From the NCBI GenBank assembly GCA_003342895.1, contig PTFA01000197.1, positions 991,845 to 1,055,844 of the forward strand: a stretch of 64,000 nt of DNA, in the 5' to 3' direction. The notes beneath the pieces are model-generated. The model saw only the letters and a list, made by a program, of their open reading frames with translations. It did not search any database and was not told the origin of the DNA. Origin of the DNA: Casuarius casuarius (Eukaryota; Chordata; Aves; Casuariiformes; Casuariidae). A program made the position numbers and the translations under genes. Shown here piece by piece: positions 21,140 through 33,200 of this stretch (within the stretch, counting starts at the first letter, position 1; every line of letters begins with the position of its first letter).

Positions 21140-22960
21140 CTCTGTCTAGGTTTTCTAGCTTATGTTTTCTGTCAGTTTTAGGTTGTAGGTGTGATTCAGA
21201 GGATCTGTAGCTGGAAATCCCTCTCTGTTTATCAAGCATACCCAACCCACCCATTAGATCTGAATGTCTTAGAAACACTTCATTAAGCAGTGAGCTGAAT
21301 AGTTAGGAATGTGAATTTAAAAGTTTTAAGGTTCTGTGGACTGAAAATCCTTTTGGCGGTTTTTGCTGAGTCCTACCTGGTGAACAACAGTGGTGTTATT
21401 TTGGAAAATTGGTGGTGTCCCAGGTGGAAAAGTACCAACCTATTAGTAGCTCACTTGATCAAAGTTACTGGGAGTCAGCATACCCAGAGAATTGATATGA
21501 TGTCTTTGATATTGTGAGATACTTTGTTTAAAGCAACTAGTACGTTCTGCCCTTCATTTTCCAGACAGGCTAAAGTACCCCATCCAAAGTCTGTTGTATA
21601 TTGTTCCAGAGGAAAATGCATGGCTCAGTGAAACCAAAAGCTGAAATTTGGCTAGAGATAGATGGGATGGAGCAATATTTGCTCTTTAAAGAGCACCTAG
21701 AGCTGGAGGTAATATAGTTTGGGTACAAATGATGGCTAAACTTTCTCAATTTCCCCTAAACATGCTAAGGTATTAATAGAAATAAATTTAACCAGTATCT
21801 ATTTGGATCACTTCCCCTGTGATCCAAAACAGTATAACACCTAACAAAAGCTTATTTATATGCTAAAGGAAAAGAAAAATAGGGCACATTCTGAATGGCT
21901 GAAGAGCATTGAGGAGTGTTTTGTTATAGGGGACTATTTCTGAGCCCTGCATCTTCTCTGCAAATTCTTGTTAAATCCAGTTAGTTTTGGCCGACTTTTT
22001 AGGGCTTTTTTTACGTTGCCTTTTCTCTCGTTTTATTAAGGTAATCTTGATTAATGTCCACACAATGTTGTGGACGATTGGAACTGGTCCTTACTTGTGC
22101 TGGTCACTGACTGCTTTTGGGCACTAGGTGGCAATACAGTGGTTAAGAAGGGGATGGCTGCAAAATGCATGAGTTAGGATGGATAGAAGTTGTGAAATTA
22201 TTTTGTTTAACATTGGGTCTTGGTGCTCTGGAAATTTAACTGGATCCAAGACACAGCAGTTACTTCAGTTTTAAGGGAGGTTCTCTAAAAACTTGCTATT
22301 ATAGTAGCTTTTCTCACTTATGAAACTAACTGCACTTAACAGCTTGTGAGAACAGAACCTCTAAAATGGTGCTGAATGTCAATCTAATAAAGGAAATCAT
22401 CTTTAAAAAGCATCTTCTATCTATGCTTGTTCAGACATAAATACCCATTCACACCTACTCCTACATAGCCAAGATGTGGGTAGGTACCCATGCGTTTAAT
22501 AACTTGCTAATGTTATTCAGTAACATCCCAGCAGATGTTACAGAAAATGTTTATTTTGTGGAGGTGAATAAGCAGGGATAGGACCTTTGGTTTAGGGGTA
22601 CTTATTGCAAAACAGGAGGAAAACCTGGACTGTGTATTTTATATCAAGTTCTTTCACCTCTTGATGTGAAAGAAGGGGCAAAAGTCTTCATTTCTGGCTG
22701 CAAAGATCTCTTGGCAAAAGGGTCCTATATAAACTAATGACCACGTTTGTCATGCTCTGTTCCTCATTTCCTTCGTAACAGGCTGCTATGGTTACCCTCT
22801 CTTTGTTTTCACCCTTTATTTAGATGGCATTCCTCTTAGTGGCAGTTTGTACAATAGAGAAATATTTCTCCCTGTCCTTTCTATTTTTGGAAACCGGGAA
22901 TGAAAGTATATTTATTTCAGCTATGCCATGTGCTAAAAAGCACGTTAGTGTTAACGCTAA
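21140..22960. other. Intergenic FMC1-LUC7L2
   Basis: AT-rich sequence with no convincing exon, tRNA or repeat. A small hairpin (GTCCACA/TGTGGAC around 22056-22075) is present. It is presumably transcribed in any FMC1-LUC7L2 read-through RNA. Confidence 0.6.
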
Positions 22961-22969
22961 TGGCTCTTC

Positions 22970-24280
22970 TCTCAGAGAGGCAAAAACCCGACGACAGAGA
23001 GCGAGCAGGATCCCGCGGCGGGATGGGGTGGGCTGCGGCTGTGGGGCCCGTTGGTGCTCCGTGGCAGAAGGGGCGCCGGAGCCGGGCCGAGGCCGGCCTC
23101 TGCTCCTGAGGAGCGGGCCCGGAGCCGCGGGAGGAGCTGCCCCGCTGCCTTCCGTGGCCTCGGGAGCACCACTCACCCGCCCCCCTCGGGCCGGACCCCC
23201 GCGGGGAGCGGTCTCCCCGGGCGCCCCCCCTGCCCCCGCCTTCAGGGCCGCGCCCGCCGCCTCGGAGACCGGCACGTCACGGCGGCAACGCGGGACCGCC
23301 CGGCCAATCGGCGCGCTCCCGGGGCGCAGCCCGGCGAAAGGCCGGCCTGCCCAATCAGAGAACGCGGCGCGCTGCGCGTCACCGGCCGAAAGCCGTCCGC
23401 CGTGGCCAATCGGCGGGTGCCAAAGCTTGTCCGCGCTGACGTCGCGGAGCGGACGAGAGGGCCAGGGCGCGTGCGGGCGGGTTTCCGTTACCGCTGGCGC
23501 GCGCGCGTGGCAGGCGTGAGAGGAAGAGCGAGGAGGGGGGAGGGGGAGGCGGCGGCGGCGAGCCCAAGCCCGGCGCGGGACAGGTTTCCCGCTCCGCTTG
23601 TCATCGGGAGCGCGAGACAGAGGCCGCGCCCGCTTCTCCCCCCGCGGCGTCGGGGGAGCGGCTCCGCCCGGGTCCGCGAGTGACGCGAGGGGGAGGGCTG
23701 AGAGCCGCGCCGGGCCTCGGGCCTTGTAGGCCGCTGTCGGCGTGACTCGGCCCGGCCGGGCCGGCGCCCCGCGCGCTCAAGATGTCGGCGCAGGCCCAGA
23801 TGCGCGCCATGCTGGACCAGCTCATGGGCACGTCCCGAGACGGTAAGCGCCCCCCGGCCGGGGTGGGGGAGGGGAGGGGATGCGTTGGGGCGGAGCCGCC
23901 GAAGCCCCTGCGGTCCCGGCGGTGCCGGGAGGGGAGGCCGGCCGGCCGTTGACGGTGACTGGGAGGGCCCAGGGCCCGCTCCCCCCTCTCCCCCTTTCCG
24001 CAGGGGCAGGGCCTGCCGAGGTCATAGGTCAGCAGCGGGGGGGGGGGCCCTTAGGCGCTGCACGCCGGCTCTCGCCTTTGGCGACCCCTTGGGCCTGGGG
24101 GAGCCGCACGCCGCTGCCCCCGCGGGGCCGCCAGCGCCAGGCGCTGTCTGGCTGGCGGGAGCCCCGCGGGGCTGCTCCAGCTGCTCGATGCATAACGCTG
24201 CGGTTTAAGATCCCCTCCCGCTCCCGGGTCACGGCGGCGCGCCCTTCCCGCGGTTCCTGGGTCAGCAGCGCAACTGCGCC
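22970..24280 (+). promoter_or_regulatory. LUC7L2: LUC7L2 CpG-island promoter
   Basis: A dense CpG block surrounds LUC7L2 exon 1. Three CCAAT boxes at 23304-23308, 23351-23355 and 23406-23410 are spaced 47 and 55 bp apart. CRE-type sites are present: ACGTCAC at 23274-23280 and TGACGTC at 23437-23443. No TATA box is seen. Transcription probably begins between about 23450 and 23700. The many overlapping reading frames on both strands are composition artefacts. Confidence 0.8.
23782..23842 (+). CDS. LUC7L2: LUC7L2 exon 1 coding part
   Basis: ATG in a good context (AAG before it) encodes MSAQAQMRAMLDQLMGTSRD and one base of the next codon; donor G|GTAAGC, phase 1. The amphipathic N-terminal helix is the conserved LUC7 start. 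Confidence 0.97.
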
Positions 24281-27200
24281 GCTAAAGGCGCCCACGCTTA
24301 CCTTTGAGGGAAACAGCAGTTTGCTTGGCTGAAACCAGAGGGGGGAGAAAAAATACAACAAACAAAAAACACCCGCTTCCGTAGAGCAGTGGTGCTTTCG
24401 TGTTAATTACAGTTTTGTCTAAAGTCTGACCCAAACCATCATTTCAGTCAGCAGGTGGGTATGGCCGTTGCTTTCTGGTAGAGAGAATTTAGTTAACCCA
24501 AGTGGATGAACTTAAAATAATAATAAAAAAAAAGAAAAAGAAAGGAAAGGTAAGCTAAACTTTAACATTTCAGCGGCAGTAATCCCAAGAAAGATATACT
24601 AGATGTACAGTCAGACTTCAGATCACTTTATGGTGTCATTGTGAGCTGAAGAATTATCACTTTGTAAAGTTTTTCAAAACTTTTGAAACAGCGCATAGTG
24701 ATCAGCATACAAGTTTGAACTGACAGTAGTTCATGAATCCAGAAAGTTTGTGGACTGCGGGAAAGGAGCTGTTCCTGTTACACTGTCCAAACTATTTTAT
24801 TTATAAACAAGACAATACTGCACAAGAGGGCAGACTAATTGGAGATCATTTGAATGTTCTGCATGTTGTACTAAGGCTTGCAGGCATGTGTTAGCATGCA
24901 TGTTTGTTGAACTTCGTGCTGAATTAATGATTATCTATTTTCCTGTGCTCTAGTAGGTTATGTGAAGCTGGGGTTTACCTTTTATATGCCAGTTGCTTGT
25001 TGGTACTGAGATGATGTGATTTTTCTGCTAGGTTGTGTGAGGTTTTTTTTGTTTTTTAGAATCTAGGATTCTGAGTAAGTGTCCTTAACTTTCATATGTC
25101 TGGTATATCATGAGTGCTTTGTGCTAAATAATAATTATTTTAACGAGGGGCATGACAATCTCATTGAAAAAGTACTGTTCTGCAGAAATTGCCTTCCCAA
25201 GCAGGGCTGGTTCACTAACCAGTGAGTAGTCAGCATGCTGGATCTGACTTATGGTGTTTGTGTCTGGGCTAGACGGTTTTAAATACTTCCTGTTGTGCCT
25301 GCGCATGTCTAAGTGCTTAGTCTGGCAAGGTAGTTCATGGAGCTTGAGTTTTCCCAGTGTTGGCACCCAGATCACAGTCTTAAGAGAGCTAATTAGGACT
25401 ACACAGAATATTTAAAAAAGGCGGGGGGGGGCATGAACGTGTTATCCCTTGGGAGTGGGATTTACCTGTGACAACTGTTTAGAAATGCTACATTTAAGAT
25501 CTAAAGCATGGGAAAAAAAATCCCGATTCTAGATTTCCTTTCTCATTGTGATGAAAGCAGTCATCTGATTGATTATTATACCCCTAAAAACTCTAAATCT
25601 GCCCTCCACAAAGATGTGCTGAACTGTTTAGAAATTAACTTGCTAGAAAGGAGAGAGATAAATGAAATTAAAATGATGAGAAGGGGTAAGAAGAAAAGAA
25701 TGTTTGCAGAACTGGCTTTCACCATTGGATTAAATGGGAAATTGAGGGTCTCTGTAACACTAATTTAGTTTCAAGAAAAATAAATCCAGTGGAGCATTAC
25801 TTAAACCAAGGTGTTCACAGGCATTGAAAATCATACTGTTCTGCAAAGCTAAATTCAAGGCCAGGCTCAAGGTCATTGAAATACTGCTAACCTTGAGAAT
25901 AGTGGTCTTTGTTTTTTTTTTCTTTTTCTGTCATCTTTGGCAAATATTCTATTTCTAATAATATGCAAATCATAGCTTTTCATTAGAATGTGGCATTTTT
26001 TCCACTTCTTGGTAGATCATGGCTCTCACTTCCCCACTTGTCCCTGTTCTGTTTTATTTTGCTCTGCCTGGCAACAGAACAGATTTACAAATGTTTCTAA
26101 AATAAATCCATTTAGGTAATGTTTCTGTGTACTATATTGTTCAAAATTACCGAAATACTTCTTAATTTCCTGATTAAGAGAATGTTATACCCAGATTTTC
26201 TTTTTTTGGTCTAGAATGTGCAAGTTTAAAATTCTCACCTATATTAGAAAAGACAGATCAAATGTTTGATCTGCAATGAGAATAGCACAAATTCAGAGGT
26301 AAAGTCAAGTAAATAGCATTGGCTGCATATATAAGTCTATATTAATCTTTCAGAGATTATAGTATCCTCTGTGGAGAATAGGAACATGCTGCCAAAATGG
26401 TTTTGAAAATTCTACTATGAGATGCTCAAACATGGTTTTAGGAGCTGAACCGTGGGCTGTAATTTTTGGAGATTTGTGCTCACTCTTATGAAGTGGTGTG
26501 TCTGGGGCCAGAGTGAAGAAGCTTGCAGGATGTAGTTTGTAAATGTCGTTATGGATTTGGTGTGGAGTTCAGTATTGAGTTACTAATTTTAAAATTTAAA
26601 TTACTAAATGATTAAATTATTTAAAAATTAATTTTGAAAATACCTAGTGAACAGTAAGGTTGCTTTAGGAATATTTATAAAGAAGAAATTGTGTTAGTAA
26701 GGGCTCTCTTCATTTCAACAGAATTGCCCAATCTGTAGCTTTCTAGAATTATGTTTACAGCTCCTGGCCTGCGCCTTGCTGTATCCTTTCCTGAAGGACT
26801 CTGTTTGTGGGCAGGGAAAATCAAGAGCTTTGTGACTTACTCTGACAGCCAGCTTCCTCCCTTGTCTGGATTTTGTTAATGGGATAGAGATGTGACTACA
26901 AGTGCATCTCAATGTTAGATACATTCAAGTCTGTTACAGTGAGAGGATGTGATGATGTTCAGGCAGCTGCTTCTCAGCTGACCAGCCTGGTCCCCTTCTG
27001 TTAAGAGCTTGCCTTTGCTCAGGTGACAGACACCTGCCAGAGAGATGATATAAGAGGAACTTGGCAGATGGCCTTCAGGTGTTTCCACTGAGTTGCAGTT
27101 TTTAGAATTCATTTGGGGTATCTAAAAAGTATTTCTGCTGTTAATGTCACTACAGTAAAATCACTTTGTAAATGGCAGGTATGGTTCTGTTACACACTAG

Positions 27201-30200
27201 GAAAAGCACATTATTATTTCAAAACTAAGTGTTTGTAAATACTTTAAATAAGTATAGCTGATTTAAACTTCTTTGCAAGAAGAGTGGAAAATTGGATTGG
27301 AAGTGGACTATGCTGAATTAAAAATGTTGCTTAGATTTTGATGGTAGCTGGACTAATTTTAACATAGTCATGACTGCAGGTTGAAAAAAGTACTCTTCTA
27401 AATATGGAAAACATATGTCACTCAGAGTACCAATAAGCTGACATGTTTAAATAGAGAGGTTTAAATGTAAACTACTGAATATGTAGCATGGGTGTTCAGA
27501 TATTGGGAGATGAATGCTGAAGATAAGGTGCTAACCTTATGTTGTTACATCTGAACATTTTATCCATATAACTTTTGCACTATTAGCAGTTAAATTAAAG
27601 GACTTTCTATTAAATCTGGCAATAGTTAGATTACTTCAAGCTGAATTTCTTGACAATGACCAGAGCCATATGAACTTGTCACTCAGTGTTAAGGATCAAC
27701 TGATAGACTTAGAAGTATGACTTTTTTTAATAATATTTCTCAACTGTAAAATGAGTAGCTTTGATTAAACTTTTAAAATAATATGCTTAGGTGAAGCCTG
27801 TTTTGGCCACCTCCATTCTTCAGAATACAGAAAGGATCCTTACAGATAGTATCACAACTGTTTTAAATAAATGAAGAGTCATTTACAAGTTAACGAAGTG
27901 AACCCTAATGTAGCACTTAGTATTATTATCTCAGAAATTCTTTTTTAGAGCTTAGCTGAAATGGATAAATATTACCAAGTGCTCTTTAAGAGGCCTAATT
28001 CTAAAGATACCATTTTATCTTAATCAGTGTATCTTGCTCAACTGGTTCATTTATTTTGCCAGGTCAGTTACCTGATCCCCCTTGCCACGTGAATGCTAGA
28101 GTCAGTGCAAGGAATAGTTTAGAAGCAGAGGGTGGAGTAGGGCCATTTTTTTTGGCAGTATTGCAGACCCAAATCAGATCACAATGACCCTTTAGCATCT
28201 TGAAACGCCAAGACTTGACTGTTACAAAGAAATGGAGGACAGTTTTTATGATTGCCAGTGCATCAAAATCTGTTTATACTCTAAAAATCTGACAAACTAT
28301 CAATGTTAATTAGGTGGTTCTTTACAGACAAAAAGGTAAGGTTGTGTGTGCATCTGAGATTTACATGTGGTCATGAAAATATTCTCCAGANGTATTCTAA
28401 GGATGCTTATGTGACTAGCAGAAATTTCTTAATCTTTGGAGACTTCAGCTATACGGAGCCCATATATGTGAAGAAACACCAGTCAGTACGTCTTCTGCTT
28501 CACTTGCTGTCCTTTTGATCTGAACTGCTGTATTTGGAATCTTAACTCAGTTCTTAACCTGTTACTAGCAAAGCATTTTTCTTTTTCTAAATCTTCTTCC
28601 TTTTTCACTGAAACTTAGAATATCCTTTTGCATCTGTTCACCTCTTAACCATTTCTTTTTTTTTTTCTGTTTTACACTAGCCACTTCAGTTGTGCTTAAC
28701 AGTGATTACTGATGTGTGACTTTCTGTGATCTTGTTTGGGAGGAGTTGAAATGACACCTCCATGCTTACCTCTCTTGAAGTTGGTCTTCATGCGGTGACA
28801 CCCCTTATGTGGTAACAGGTGTAATCTAGAACTCATAGCCTCGAGTCTTCAGTCTCTTTATACAAGATGACTTAGTGCAAATGTAACTTTTTCATGAGGA
28901 GGGGGAAACAGTGGCTTTTAGATCATCATCCTTGGTGCAGATGCCTTACTAACCTCAGTCTCTTAAGAATGCTTTTAGCATTAGTGTGTCAAACTTTCAG
29001 TATTGAGTTCCATTTAATTCTGAGTGTCTCTACAGTGGAAGCAGCAACCCTGTGACACAGCTGTCAGAGCCACGGACACTGAACAGCTTTCTTCAGAGGT
29101 CTAAAATTCTGTGTCTGTTTATGTTCTTAAGGTGATGGTGATGACTTACTGCTTCTGGTACACATAAACCTGGTCAGATGATTTAAATTCCTGTTTGAAG
29201 TTACTCCTGTGACATTTTGTAACACGTTCAAAGCATTTCCTTGTTTCCATACAGGAATAATCAAGAACTCTCTGTGTTCCTAAGAATGGGTAGTGGGTTG
29301 ATGCTGGTATTTTCAGGATGTTTCATTTTGTTTTCAGCCTTATAAGCTTTGCACTTTGAAGTGGAAGATAGTTTATGCTTTTGAAGTGAATTTCAATACC
29401 TTGTTGTCTGTGACTGGAGTACACTGTTAGCCATTTGGATACCTTTAGGCTGGGAGGCAGATCAGGAAGACAAGAATCTCCCCTCAGGACCCTTGATTCA
29501 AATATGGAGCAGCAGCAAATTAAAGGCAGAATATATCTCGTCTGTATAAATGTGTGCAAAACCTAACAAAATGTTGAGATGATATCAGCTCAGAAGTCCA
29601 AAAGTAGTACTAAGACAAAAATTTCATGAAAGATTCTTTATTTGATAATTGGGAGTGATCAGAAGACTCCAAGAACAATGGTATTTTTAGTGAATTGTGT
29701 GCATTTGCTGGCTCAGTATAGGTTTCTGGTACTTTAGATCTTAAAAATAAGGGTAAGAGTAAAGGAGTTAAGGAATTTTTCTACTCTTGAGTTGGGACTG
29801 TTTGGAAAGACATTATGAAGAAGCAAATAGGCATATTTTGGCCTCATAGAGTATCATTCCACGTTTATTCCACTTGTAAGTCATTAAATTAAAAAAAATG
29901 CTTTCACAATTATATTCTGTATTTACAAGTGTTAATTCAGTCATATTGTAAATCAGAAGAAATATTGCATAGGGATGTGTTATTCTACATGTATTATGGT
30001 AAAAATATGTCCAGCATTAATGGCAAGAATATTAGAATTAGCTGCCTATTCAGTCTGTAGCAGGAACAGGATCTTCTTTGACTGCATAAGCCTCATTTAA
30101 GCAGGAATTAAGTAATGATGCTAAAATACTGTTATACAAGGCTCTTCCTTTGCAGGTGAAACTTGATGCACAGTCTTTAACCAGTGTTCTACCCAGTTAA

Positions 30201-33200
30201 TAGCTTTTTATGAAGAAATCTTTGAGATCTCTTGTCAAAATATTGGAACTCATGTTTCAAAAATTTGGGTGGAAACCCAGCCAGTTTTGGTTGATGTAGC
30301 TTAACACAGGAAGTCAACAGTGTGCAAATGAAAATGCACATTTTTATCTTTGTATGGATTTTACCGTGTGTTTATAATTGGAGGTTACAGTTTGATTCTA
30401 AAGGGTAATTCTGATCCATGCACCAGGGTTGTTGTTAGTAGTGTGTTAGGATGTATCAGAATAAAGAGATGATGAATCAGATCATTGTTATAAGCTGTTA
30501 CTACTAAGTGTCATTGATACAGGCATGTTTGTTCCACTGATTTGCAATTAAAATCTTTTGAACAGAAACAAAGTTGTGGAGGTTTGTTAAAAAGTTAAAT
30601 TTGGGAATTCAAAGTGAATTGTGTAGTTACAATTGCACATTGTGGTCTTATCCTTTGGATGTTCTTTAGTAATCGGTAGTATGTATTGGTCTTAAATATT
30701 GACATTACTTTTGTAGTCAACATGTTTAACAAACTTGGAAAACTTCCTTTAAAAGTTTTCATTATTGTTGTCATCTGTTAAGATACTGTGTCCTAATACT
30801 TGTGTCTCTAGTGAAGAGGTGTGCAGTTTCCTTACGTTTATAAAGGATATGACATGTGCAAGCGTAGTAATTTTCTTGATATTTGGCTTTTTGTCTTTCA
30901 AATGGTTTCAATTCTGTTTCAAAGTTCTCTCTTCATCCTGAAAGTAATACATTATAGAAATGTGGTTTGGGCCAGATATTTTGAGTAAAACTAAAGCTGC
31001 TGCTTCTTTAGGTAAATTTTATTTCCTGTGTTTCTGCATAAATCTTTTGTCAATCATGTGTTTCTTTTCTTATTTTTATGGCGAAATCTAATTGGAAACA
31101 CTAGAATGGCTTGTAGTAATGGATGTTGACTCCTGTGATGCACTGGCAAATTACTTTGATTTCTTTAATGAGTATAAGTCCTAAAGATCAAGCAGTTGAA
31201 TACTGTGCTACTCTACAGAGACAGGGTTAAATAAGGAGCTGTTCTGAGCTAATTCATTGAGTTAACTATTAAAATAGCACTTTAGGGTCTGAAATATCAG
31301 TGTTAGTCTCCTGTTTGTTCATGAACGTGCAAGGATACTTCTTAAGTTTAAACGACTGCAACTACTTGGTACCTAGATGAACTTTTTCTCCTGCTTAAAA
31401 AAAAAAAAAAAAAAAAACCCACACACAAGGCTTTTTGTATTCTGTAATGCTCATAAATGCCACTTAGCATTTGCTTGACTGCTTGGCCATACAAGGAATG
31501 TATCAACTTACATTCAGTTAGACAAAGGGAAGTAGTATCTTGGTTATCCAAAGCACCACTGAAATTCTAGGCTTTTTATTCACACCTATATTATCTGAAT
31601 CTTTAAAAAGCATCTGCAAAAGTTTTTCGCGTTAGGCTAATGTCAGGCGTATAATGGTTCTATAAATTCTTCCTAGCACACTGTGTAGACTCCAGAGGTG
31701 GTCACCTTCTCAAGATGGCTTATCTGTAGGTCAGCAGCAGAATGCACCTTCTGTCTTTGCCAACATATCTACACTGTTTGGGGATACTGGAGCTCACAAA
31801 ATGCATGAAGAAATGAAAGCAATGTCTTCTGAGGCTATCAGGCTCTGGAATGAGTTGCTAGAGGGATACAGGGTTCAGTCATTGTTAGGGCATAGTACAT
31901 GACACTGAAACAGCATAGATTAAGAGGGGGGGAAAAAAAAAGGCAAATGTATGAGACTGCCTTCCATAAGAAGGAAAAGGTGAATATCTGAATTTTCTGT
32001 GCAAGAGAACCAGTTTGGAAGACCCTTAAATACTGGACCAAAGGCACAGTGCAGAAGGAGTAAGCGCCAATTAAAATGTAAATATGGAACCCATCCTTAA
32101 GCCTGTCACTTCTTCAGTTTCTGCTACCAGTTTTTTCTATGTTTTATCCTGCTTTGGTGGTAATTGTGACTGTCACACTAGCCACTTAAATGGAAAAAGC
32201 GAGAGAGATTGTATTGCAGATGGGGGAGTTGGGTACTAGTTGTGGTAGAGGTACAAAAAAAGCTACCTCTAGATGTTGCAGTAACATCTCTGAAAATATT
32301 TCATTCTTCCTTTACCTAAAGAACCGTGAGTCTTTCAGAGATTTTCTAATCTCAGTATCCCTCCTGACAGATTAGTACTCATATGCCATCAGCTGTCTTT
32401 TTTTAAAAATACTTTACTTGATTTTTGTTCATTTGTCTTTATATAGAAGAATCTTTACAGTCGACGTGTATTTCTAGATGCTGTGTTAAAATTGCTGGCA
32501 GAGTCTATTATTCTATACAAACTGAACAATCTGGCCCCTTGTTTTATTTATAAAGGTTCAATGTATCTTTGCCTGCCTACATCAATCTGCAAGGGAGTGT
32601 CAGAAAGGCCCCGCATTCGCCGAGCCGTGAGTTATCACTAACTTTACAGATGTGTTAATGAATGTGGAACAAACGCAGTTGTGTTACAAAACAAAATAGA
32701 TCCACCCCTCCCAAAAGGGAAAAGGAAAACAAAACTCAAATTCTTACTGCAGTAGCAGGCATGATTATAAAGAAATTACTCTAAATTTTTAGTATTGTAA
32801 ATAACACTAGACTTGCCCTCTAGAAAACCTATTGTTGAACTGCTTTGAAGCTGTTCTAGCTTGGGAATTACTGGTTTTAATGGGTTTGTATTCTGCAGGC
32901 AAATTAAGCATGTGGTGTTTTTGCAGACTTTTGGTTGCTTAAGAATTTGAAACTTTGCCCATCTGAAAATGTTATATATTAGCATCCTATGCATAGAAGT
33001 GATATTTAAAAATCTGATTACATAATAGTGAGAGAGGCTTGACTAGTAAGAACATGTTTATTTTTCCCCTCTGTTATAGTTATCTAAGTAATGGGTTGGG
33101 CTTCTCAAATCATTTACTAGATTCCAAATTCTCAGCATTTCAGGTTAAATGTAATGAAGCAGTAATTACTTAAACTGCAAAATATATCCACACTTAAAAT

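Noticed and set aside
22820..24361. Long GC-rich frames on both strands around LUC7L2 exon 1
   Set aside because: Low-complexity Ala/Pro/Arg/Gly translations from a CpG island; none resembles a protein, and the real initiator is at 23782.
31838..31900. Possible CR1 similarity (CTCTGGAATGAGTTGCTAGA)
   Set aside because: It recalls a CR1 phrase, but the neighbouring sequence shows no further matching blocks.
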